This document shows positions 1 to 9,916 of a stretch of DNA of 64,000 bases, piece after piece (the stretch's first letter is position 1; each line of letters begins with the position of its first letter). A program made the translations under genes and the position numbers. The DNA comes from Malurus cyaneus samueli. Lineage: Eukaryota; Chordata; Aves; Passeriformes; Maluridae. The DNA lies in assembly GCA_009741485.1 (NCBI GenBank), contig CM019214.1, positions 53,561,221-53,625,220 on the forward strand. The letters run 5' to 3'. The notes beneath the pieces are model-generated. The model searched no databases. It was given only the letters and a program-made list of their open reading frames with translations, and had not been told where the DNA came from.

Positions 1-420
1 TCTCTCGTCTCCTCTTGCTTTTTCCTCCGGGTGCAGCAATATTTTTTATGGTTGTTCAACTTCATCCCCACATCCTTGATCTCCCTGCTTCTCCGGCCGC
101 AGTGCAAATCCTGCCGGTCGCTTTCTTCCTTTTCCCCTCCCATGAGGCGCTATAATCGCTGCTAATTGTCCCCAACCTCCTTTCGGTTCAGACATAGTCA
201 TGACGATATCTGCTCTTCGCTGCATGTGCTCCTTCTCTCCTCCCTAAACACATACATACGATCCCCCAATTTGGCTGCCCTCAGCCCCTCCCTTTGCCCT
301 CCACCTCCTTTCACTTGTGCTCCCAGACCCTCCCCGTCTAGCCGCTGCGTCACCTTTCTGGCACCAAAGCGCACTCATTTCGTCTTGCACCATAGCTAGA
401 TACAGTCTTGCCATTTATTT
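1..420. other. Noisy left edge of copy A
   Basis: The first ~400 bases align to 15366-15680 only with many insertions and mismatches. They are richer in C, G and CpG than the partner, which is ordinary AT-rich sequence. Shared anchors remain: the stretch ending near 64 matches the one ending near 15421, and the one near 380-460 matches 15645-15715. The excess over copy B looks like poor base quality near a contig or read end rather than biology. An open frame of 77 codons at 166-399 has no counterpart in copy B and is not supported as a gene. Confidence 0.6.
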
Positions 421-2153
421 ATCTTCTTTCTCTTAATCTCTTTTTGTTACAAGTGTTTTTAGAGCTGTTCCCGCCAATCAACAAGGAAGCATGTATACAT
501 CGGTTCAATGTGGATTGCCATGCCCCATCAGTCTGTGAGTTTCAACTTCTGTATCCCAGTGCTATTCAGACATTTGTCCTTGCAAGGCGCTGCAGTGGGT
601 CGGGGCGACCATGATTCTTTTTCTTCCCAGTCTGTAGTCCTATTCTACATCAAGGCATACCACAATTCAACACCACTAGACTTTGAGTACTCGCTTTTCC
701 TCACCTCATAGTTGATCACCCTGGATCAGTGACAGGGTCTTGCTCTAGAGAGTCATTTTTTTTTCAGCTTGCAGTTTCTTTCTCTCCCTATCCTCCATAC
801 CTTACTCCATTGGTGAGAGGCCAACAAAGAAAACTACAAAGGTCAAGCTGCTGCTGCACACTTAATGGTTATTTCCTCTTTCCACTTCATACATCCAGAA
901 AGAGCTCTTTGGATCCACCAAAAACTTGTGTTTTAAATAGGTGAAGACCAGATATATAGATATTTCCATTGTATTCTTCAGTGAATGTTGAAGATAAGTA
1001 TAAATAAGAAAATTAATAAGCCCAAACTGTAAGAGGAATCAGTAATCAAAAGAATAAACCCTGAACTGCTTTCAGAACTACAAAGATTTAGGTTTAATTA
1101 GGGATTAATCAAAGAAGACTCTGAAACCCTGCATGGCTATTCAATTTCAGATCTAAATGCCATGCTGCTTGTGCACATGGTGGTTGCTCCTAATGAGGAG
1201 TCAAAGGTAGTATTTAGAGAAATATTACTGCAAGAGCTGGAGCAGGTGAGAAAGGCAGGAAAAATATCAAGTCTGAAACAATCTGGTATTACAGAAACTT
1301 CTTAACCTGACAAAAGAGATCGGCAATGATCCCTGTAGCCACTTGCCAAATGCAGCCTGGGAGACAGGCTACGTATGCTACTCTTCTAAGGCTTCCAGCA
1401 AAGAGCATCTGAGAAGAGTGAATAGCTCATCCTCTCCATGTTTTATCTTTAGCCAAACAAGGAGACCCCTACAGCTGTGAAACAAGCTCTGAGAGTGGAT
1501 AAGTGAAACAGGTCTGTGACAGCACTACAACAAATGCAGAGTATACATATGACATGCTGAATGAGAGCTAATAAGTGTGATCGAACAGTGCATTGCAAAA
1601 AAGTAGTAATGTAGCTACATTTTGACAAGTGGCACAAAGCCACACTAAAAAAAAAACAACGTGAAAAGGTGATTTGGGTGAACCTCAGGAGATGAAAGCA
1701 CTCAAGATTAATATTATCAGAAATACATTGCTCCAGCCTCAAGATCAGCTTTCTCAGTCTCTATGTCAGTCACAAATTTTATTTTCTGATGAAAGGTCCA
1801 TCTAGTATTAAAGGATTGGAGGAGGAAATTCACGGCTTTTTTGTAACAAGAGCTGAAGCTAAGAAGGACCTTACTATGGACTGAACCAATCAACACAACT
1901 CAGTAGTACAACTGCTCCACTGCGTATGGATAGGTCCCTATGAATTTTAACAGAACGTTTGTAGAGCAGTAGCATTGAATTTTTTGCACAACTTAGTTCA
2001 TGGGGATCACCTTCATGGAGATACAAGGATTTCCTAATGTGCTGAATAAACCGTGCCAGGTAGGGGCATGCTCTTGAATTTAAATGATGTGTCAAAAATA
2101 TTGTTATATTTCCACATATGTTTGTTTAGTTGCAAGCACATGCTTGCACCATC
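421..2153. other. Copy A, no gene seen
   Basis: AT-rich unique-looking sequence shared with 15690-17463. Open frames are shorter than 100 codons, differ between the two copies because of indels, and show no recognisable domain. I see no splice-bounded exon candidate, RNA gene or repeat family. Confidence 0.6.
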
Positions 2154-3057
2154 CGATTTAAGTACAGAAAAGCAAAAGAAACTAAGTGTTGTGAAAAAAG
2201 CCCATCGAACAAAAAAGGTTTCAAAGCATTCCCAAAATGAGATTAAAACCAAACAAGATTAAATGCCGATGCCAAAAAAAGATATACTTTATTTTATAAT
2301 AAAAGAGGCAAGAGAGAAAGAAAAAGTGTGCGGGGGCGAGGCAGGGACGCAGGGGGACAGGAAGAAGGTGACAGGGGTTGGATGGAAACGTATCACCCTT
2401 CCAGGTGTCCCAACGATCTCTCAGTGCTCCATCCATCCGGTCTCTGGGTGGTGAGGGTCCCTGCCACTTGTACGATGCCACCACACCGCCACGCCAGTAC
2501 AGAATCCAGTGTTCATATACGTTTTGGCCAGCTGGGAATCCCATGTCTCACCGGTGCAGGGGCTTGGTTTGACACTGTCCTTTGCAACACTGTGGATTTG
2601 TTGCATTATCTCTGGTGTAGGGTCTGGGACCCCTTTGGGGGATCTTTGATGGGCCACAACAGCCCCTTGCTGTCCACATCAGCTTGGACCAGCTTGCCCC
2701 GGGGTCAGGCCCCATAGCTGAGCTCCTTTGCACAGCAGAGCAAGGGCGTTTCTGTGCCTCTGACCACAGCATATCCAACGCCTCTCTTCTCCCACCCATC
2801 CTGTGGTGAGGCTCTGTGCTGGCTGGCAGCTGATAGCCTGTGGGACAGTCCCACCAAGGTGTTAAGCATGATCCCTTGTGAATGTGTTCTTCTCTCCAGC
2901 TCTGAGCTGCTCCATATCATTGATCAGTGGGCAGTAGGAGCATAGCCAGGGCTTCATTCAGGGTTTGGTGGCTGCTCTGCAGCTTTTGTTAGTTTTGCCA
3001 ATTATATGCAAAAAGGCTGCCATGAAAATGTTTAAGTCATAAGCTGTACATTCAGTC
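2154..3057 (-). mobile_element. LTR-like element, copy A (long form)
   Basis: This is the same element as 17464-18380, and a shorter relative sits at 31101-31625. That third copy lies in unrelated flanks, which marks the block as a dispersed repeat and sets approximate ends. On the minus strand it begins with TG at the right side, has an AATAAA polyadenylation-type hexamer near 2285-2295 (seen as TTTATT on the plus strand) and then a short T-rich tail. That is the order expected of a retroviral LTR (U3, R, short U5) in minus orientation. I could not find a clean target-site duplication, so LTR identity is inferred. The middle GC-richer part gives overlapping open frames on both strands that look like chance frames. 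Confidence 0.5.
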
Positions 3058-6000
3058 ACTGGACAATGCTGAGCAGAGGTCTTCAATATGCTCAACAGAG
3101 TGACACTTTAGTTTCCAGATCCTAGATAGGTCCTGTAGGTAAGAACAGGTCACCATTCTATCTACTTATCAGTTCTGATTTAGGTAAACAGTTCAAATAT
3201 TACCTGTGTTTCCAAATCCTTGTCTATATCCTCTGAATTTGATCCCGATTTAAGTAAATCTCCATCTCCATTCATTAAATGAACCCAGAGTGCTTATTTA
3301 ATGTGTAATGCTATTCTTTTTAGTCCATTGGCTCCAATTTCCCACTATCATGGTTAAGAGAATAAATGTTTTCTTCTCTCTGCCTATTGCTTACTCCCTT
3401 CAAGAACTGTTATATTCATCCTTTGTCCACTAATTATTATTTACTTGTTCAGTGCTTGCTTGCTTCAATCATTGAATTTTCTACTGTTCACACTCTTTAA
3501 TTATCGTAAATGCTCTGTGTTTACCCTTCCTGCTTCTCTCCTTACATCTTTATTTTAACTGCATTAGTTTCTGCCACTTCTGGATATTAAGATTTAGTAA
3601 GCATTTCTGCAAGTAAACAGAGAGTATTTGTATTTTACACTGACGTGAATTTTCTGGATTTTCGTGTAGGGAATGAATTAATAGTGCTTTCTGAAGGTAT
3701 AACATGATGACAGGTACTTACATTACATGGGCAGATAAACGATGACAATACCAGTTTTCCACTTTTGTGGCTGTACTATTGATCTTGTTTATCAGCCCTA
3801 CCATAAAATACCTAGCTATTCAGTGTGTTATGTCCCCCATTAGGTGGATCTCATTAATCCCATCTTGTGTGTTATCTGTTTCTGAACCTTAACATTTAAA
3901 TTCAGTCTTGGAAAATTGTTTACAAGTATTGAACACGATAGTGGAATAGGAAAAATCAAGCTTGTATTCTCTGTTTCAAAATTACATGTAGAAACTTTTT
4001 CTTCATTTCTCCTAGAGGCAACCTCTGGCTTTGTAGCATTTCTAGAACAGTTATCATGGTAAGGACCAAAGGAAACTCTACTTTATTTTTAAGATTACCT
4101 AGAACTAATTTCCCTGGTTTTTTCACTTGACAGAACTGCTTTTTGCTCTCCAGATATAAATGAACATTTCAGGGAGGACTTGTTGTTTGATTTTGAATCT
4201 ATTTCTCATGAATAATTGAATATTCTCAAAATATGATATCTGAAATAATTACAAATAACAAGTGATCAGGCCAATCCGAGAAGAGTAACATGACTCCTTC
4301 CCATTAAACAATGTTTTGCAGGGCTGAACCTGGTCTGCTGTGTCTCTGATCACAAGACCTTGCCTCTCCTGCATCATTCCTAATATTGTCATGTAAAAAA
4401 AGTCAGTGATCTACAAACATAATTGAGACTCCTAATTATTGAAAACAAACTAATTTCTCCAGTTTCATTCACACAACACCCACCCTTGTTCCCCTCTCCA
4501 AGTACAGAAACCAGCATTCATCAGTTCTGGATGATTTGTGTGTGATGTGGACTGGGTGCATGATTTAAAGCTAAACCCTCTCTGGGCCTCAATTTACGCT
4601 GCACAAAAAGAGGATTAATGGGGCATAATGAAAGACTGTACACTGCAATGGGTGCCTGTAACAGATGTTATGGAAATGCAGATCTTCATGATTACAAAAG
4701 ATGAGAAAGGACTTGACTCTCCTGTTTAACATGTTATAAAAATTTTGCTTCCCTGATTCAACAATGCCTTGAGGGCACACACCACCAAAATGGTGTGTGA
4801 ATCCCCTTTCCCAACAGAGCCTTCCTCACGAGGCAGACTAAATAGACAAAATGCCCTACTCCTTCATCATGTTCCCTAGTGACTGGAGAAAATGAGTTGC
4901 TTTCTTCCATAACAAGGCCACATTCGTTGTGATCCCAACAGAGATTCCTCAGAAGCCAGGAGCACAGGGAGGGCTCAACTAGTTTGTCTGCTCATGCATC
5001 AGATCAAACTAACCTTCCTATTTCTATGGAATGTGTTGCCTTCCAAGAAAGATATAACAGATATTAAGTGATATCTTTTTCCCTTCCCTTGATTTTAATG
5101 CAAAAATTTAAGAGGAAAATAATTCATGTACAGTTAATTTTGCTCATGGATCATTTTACATTGTATAGAGATGAAATTAGCAATTTAATATTTAGTTCAT
5201 TAATGATTTCACTGAATTAGCACAAATTCTATTCAAAGAAGTTGAAATAAACAGCACAGTGAAAGGTTTTGAATGATGTGATGCTACACCTATGTATTTT
5301 TTTCCAAACTTTTAACTTGTGCATTAAAATACATAATTAACTGACACAACAACTAAACTCTGGAGACTAAACATAGTGATTTATTTTGTGTATCTTAATA
5401 TGTGCAAACATTACTCCAAACTTGTTTTTTGTTAGTAAGACATGGGAAAGATACTTTAGTTCACAGCTCCCTCTGAAGAATATTTCATCATGATTTTGGT
5501 GGGTGTAAGGATGTGTTTCCATACTGCCTTCTCCTGTTGTGGAGATCCTGGATAGCTGGGGTTAAAACCACCGTTCTGGCACTGGAATACTGGTCTGAGT
5601 GTAGGCTATGTCTGTGTTAAACTAAAACAGGGCAAGAGAGCATTCTTTTGTCCTGCACTTGACAAGCTCTGTGCCTGGCTGATGTCCAATCTATACACAC
5701 ACTTGGCTACAGCTGTCTCCTAGATCTTGTGTGATGTGTATCTCACCCGCTCTGAATATTTGGTTTATTATATTTTTCAGTTCAAATACTATAAGAGGCT
5801 ACAGTAGTATGAAGGCTAGTTTTGACTCATTAGAACAATGGTTTAAATTTTATGAAATTGAGAACTTGTAGAAATCCTCACCTCTGATGGCAAGCTACAA
5901 GGCAGCTTGAGGATGCTGCATTTCCAGAATATCCTTGGAAAAGCATCAAACAGATGGAATTGATCCTGGTTTGGTCCTTTCCTGACATAGAGAGTACCCT

Positions 6001-9000
6001 GACAGGCTGCATTTCCTCATCAGTGCTTGGAGAAGAGCTTTTCTTACTTTGAGAGGAAAGTGGCACAAATCAGTCATCTCAGAGCTTCTGCATGATTTTT
6101 CACCTTAGGAGAAAGTATATAATTGTAAACTCAAACAATATAGCATGCTATGCTACTTTCATTTATGTCCATAGCAAAGGATGAAGCATGGGCAGCCTAA
6201 GATTCTTGTTTGTGTGAGAATCTGTGAAAGAATTACTATTTGAATAAGATTTTCTGATCTCAGAGAGTATCCCTCAGATTATATTATCTTGTCATCAAAT
6301 GCTGGGAGTTAGTTCAGGCTTTAACCAATTTTTAAAGATGTGTTTAATGCAAACAGCTCTTAAAAGTATAGATTTAAGAGTTTGTTTGTTTTGTTGTTTG
6401 GTTTGTGTTTTTTTTTTTTTATCACAAGAAACTGGCCATGTACAGAAGAATCAGATCTCTAAATAAGAGTTTATCCTGTCAAACTGTTTTTGACATTTTG
6501 TCCATTTCACATCTGAGGTAATGTACATTCTACATCACCCCAGATGTAAAATGACAGTTTTTTTATTGCTCTTCATGAGAAAGGACCTTTTCTGATGAGA
6601 TGGTGCTCTGTGAAGCAGCTGGAGACTAGGTACTTGAATCAAACAAAAAAATGAAATAGACTTAGAGCTCCTTAACACAATCTCATAAATATGTCTGATT
6701 CATTTTCATTGCTTAGCAGAGCTGAGTCTTTCAATCAAAATGACCAAAAAATCTGCTAGTCTCTTGACTGTTTGAGTGGCATCACCATTCTTAAAATAAA
6801 CTTTGTCGTGAGTAAAATCTTTCCAGGAACCATGAGCAGTTCTGGCATTGGTTCTCCAGATCACTCACCAGTTAACATCAGGCTCTGCCTATGGACTGTA
6901 TTGCAGAATTGAGATCTAATTTGAGCTTTATAAGACCCTTATTTTCACTAATTGACATTGAAGGCACGGTCATTTCCCTGGGGGAGGATTTTGGATTTTT
7001 TGAGTCCCATTATAACCCGCTTCCAGACACTGTTCTGAGAATTTCAGAAGAATTTTGCTCTGTACATTTGCTCCATCACCAATAGAATTATCCACAATAT
7101 CTATTTTTTAGATTATTCTAAGGTCATTCTTTGAATGTATGTAGGATGTTAATTTTTTTGCTTTTTTTTTTTATTACTGAATCAAAAAATAATTGAAAAT
7201 ACTGTTTTTACAAATATCTAGAATTCAGGGACACTGAGTTCTTTTTAATCATTGTATTTAATTGCTTGTTATGAGATCCTTAGTGCTGGTCTCATCTTTT
7301 GACATTAAAGTTTCCAAGGCCTCAGGACTGATTGAGCCTCCTTTGCTACAATTCCCAAAACATGAGAAATTAATAGTCCTATATTATAATCAAGATGAAG
7401 ATCTCTTTGGTGTCAGTATGGTGACATACCCTTTTTTCTTCTTTGTGTTTGGAGGTATTTTAGAGAGATACAATTGCTTGAGCAGAAAATAAATATTTAT
7501 ACATATTATTGCACTTGAGGTTGTTTTTCTCATAAGCATTATGACTGCAGTAGAATCCATTCAGCTTAGGCAATAATCACGTATCTACACTTAAAGCTCT
7601 GGGCCTGTTTAAAACCATGTGCCTAACTGGATTGCATTTTATTTTAATTATATTCATGTTATATTAGAACACATCTGTTTAGGCCATATGAGATAATTCT
7701 GGATTTCTTTCATTCTAGACTCAGGAAGTTTCTTATTAGCTTTTTGTTCCTTTTCCCTAATGTCACAGTTGCCTTCCCCTTCCCTGTCCCCAATACATAA
7801 GAAAATTATTGTTATCTGTTTCTTCAGGATTGTTCAATTAGAACCAATATTTGTCAACGTGTCATTTTGCAGCTTGTACTACTATTCATCTTTGCCAATT
7901 CTGTAATTTTTTGTTATGGTTGGGTTGTACCATTTCACTAATAAAGAAGGAGAATGTTGCTTGGCCCACAGAAATGTAGGAATCTTCTTTGACCATGACA
8001 GATCTTTATGCATTTCATTCAGAAAAGTGATGCAAGATTCATTTTTCTAGGTTGCTAGTAAGGGCACCCCTTATTTTCCTGCCTTCATGGCTTTCTGGTT
8101 TTTACTACAGCAAAAATCAATAATTTGTCTGACTTTAAAGAGTACCACATGTCCTAGCTCACTACTTTGCTGTTTTGTGTCTTCTTCACTACCGAAAGGT
8201 CTCTGCTGCTAATCAGACAAGTTTGTTGAAATTCATATTTCATTGTTCTCTTTCCTAAAAATCCTTTCAGTTAGACTGCATCCTGTTAAAGGAGTGATTG
8301 GTAACTGCTCAGATTTGTCTCTCTGATTTCTCAACTCCGTTTATATGGTGTTGTTATCTCTCAACTATGCTAAGATCATAAGCGGTTTGAAACCGGATTT
8401 CCTGATGCACAAACCTCTCTCTTGTCTTGGCTAGATAAATCAGTAATTAATAACTCCAGCAGAAGCAAGAAGTTGAATAATGTAGGCAATATTTAGTAAA
8501 AACTACTTATTTCAATTTAAAATTAGGTCCTTTTGATTTCTCCATTTGCAATCTTTAGGGGAAAAAATAACTAATTCTTTTCATACGCAAATTTCTCATC
8601 TTAGCTGGTTTCTTGCTGGTTTCCTGCTGACCATTATATAATGATCCTAAGACAGTGCTCCCATGGCTACCTCATTGTAATTCGCTTAGCCTTCCATTTA
8701 GCTCTAGCAAAGCTCAAGAGACTACAGAGAAGTGATGCCAAGGAATTCAGAAGAGCCAGGCTGAAATGCATCAGGATTTGATGTAGCTAATTGAGCACAA
8801 ACTGAATGACAAATAATTTAACAAGACATGATGGGCGTTAGCTCAAGATGGCACCACATCAGCAACCATGAAGTCCAGCAGATCCAACGAAGGTGAAAGA
8901 CTTCCTACAGGAAAAAAAAAAGCTCAATGGACTTTGCCCGAAAAGCCTGGACCAATATGCAGTTCTTCAAAAAAGAGATGAAGGCTATACCTCACAAAGT

Positions 9001-9682
9001 TGGCAAGAAGGAACGTGTGATTCTTTTGAAGAAGTGAAAGTGTTTATGACAAGTAGAGCAGAAGGGAAGACAGTCAGCAAAGTCCTGTGTTCATAATGAA
9101 CTACTGTAGCAGGCAGCTGTACGTGAAACTGTGTGGGGACCATCAACAACGATTGGATGAGAAAATGTTAATTACAACGAACAGACTCCTGTTTGGCAGA
9201 CATCCCAGGACAAAGTGCTGGCACTTGGCTGCAGATGCAATTTTTATTAACATCGCTGATGTTAAGAATGCTATAGTTTCCACCTTTTCAATTATATTGT
9301 TACAGACAAAATGAAAATAGATTTTTTATCTTTAGATAGATCTTTAAGTAACAGGCTGAGTCAAAATGTGGATTTTCTCTTCTCTGGAGCTTTAGAAAAT
9401 TTAGTTGTTTAAAACATCAAGTATAATCCAGTGAAAGTCATTCAGAATATCATAGTGGGACTGTGGTGGATACAAATGACTTCACTAATTTATTAAGAAA
9501 AAATCATTACTGTACAGAATTTGTAGTAGCTTGTAAAGGCAATTATGCACTGAGCAAGTAATTACATCACCAGTAGTCCTGAACACAGAGCTCAGCCTGT
9601 GCTGGAGGAACACACTCAGAATTTCCCATGAGATTTGGGATATTGCAAGGGGTAACAGAACTGCCACGGTGGTTTTCAGTGG
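3058..9682. other. Copy A, remainder; no gene seen
   Basis: AT-rich sequence shared with 18381-25162. It contains a T-rich tract at 6408-6420 that varies in length between copies. The longest frames are under 95 codons and none is preserved intact in both copies. A stretch at 8690-9310 (partner 24160-24790) has relatively few stops spread over several frames but no domain I recognise. No RNA gene or known repeat is visible. Confidence 0.6.
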
Positions 9683-9699
9683 GTGACCTGCTGCTCGTG

Positions 9700-9891
9700 A
9701 GAGTGGAAGCCACGCCGGAGGGTTCATGAGAGCTGTCTCCTTGGGAAGGACCCACGGCAACGAGGAAAGCTCTTCTCCCTCAACGCAAGATCGATCCAGT
9801 GATGAATACTTTAACGGTGGAGAGGAAGGTCATGTGAGAAAACAGTGCCTGAAGAATGGACAAAAAACCCACAAAAATACTTCCCAAATAC
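9700..9891 (+). pseudogene. Endogenous retrovirus Gag nucleocapsid remnant (CCHC zinc knuckle, broken)
   Basis: An open frame starting at 9726 runs in sense orientation into the A tract. Around 9807-9848 it reads YFNGGEEGHVRKQC. Spacing fits the retroviral zinc knuckle C-X2-C-X4-H-X4-C, with the His and the last Cys kept but the first two Cys positions occupied by Tyr and Gly. Basic, Lys-rich sequence follows, as in retroviral nucleocapsid tails. In an intact virus this domain binds genomic RNA during packaging; here two zinc ligands are missing, no upstream matrix or capsid region is visible, and the frame starts right at the edge of the duplicated segment. It is a dead remnant. A chance match is possible but unlikely given the dUTPase-like remnant directly downstream. 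Confidence 0.65.
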
Positions 9892-9916
9892 AAAAAAAAA
9901 AAAAAAAAAAAAAAAA
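9892..9916 (+). repeat. A25 homopolymer inside the retroviral remnant
   Basis: Twenty-five consecutive A follow the zinc-knuckle frame. It lies at the Lys-rich end of the Gag-like frame, so it may be an originally purine-rich stretch turned to A by G-to-A editing and then lengthened by slippage. It could instead be a retrotransposon tail or an assembly length error. Confidence 0.9.

Larger units (their letters stand above)
1..9682. repeat. Large direct duplication, copy A (partner 15366-25162)
   Basis: This segment is collinear with 15366-25162 over its whole length. Anchor pairs include 880-955 with 16150-16230, 2154-3057 with 17464-18380, 4560-4800 with 19915-20160, and 8700-9300 with 24170-24790. 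The offset grows from about 15.27 kb to 15.47 kb because copy A lacks many single bases present in copy B. Most differences are one-base indels, often in homopolymers, with few substitutions. The window starts inside the unit, so its left limit is unknown. Homology ends near 9682, after which copy A runs into retroviral sequence. It could be a recent segmental duplication or a false duplication from unmerged, unpolished haplotypes. No gene is recognised in it. Confidence 0.93.
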
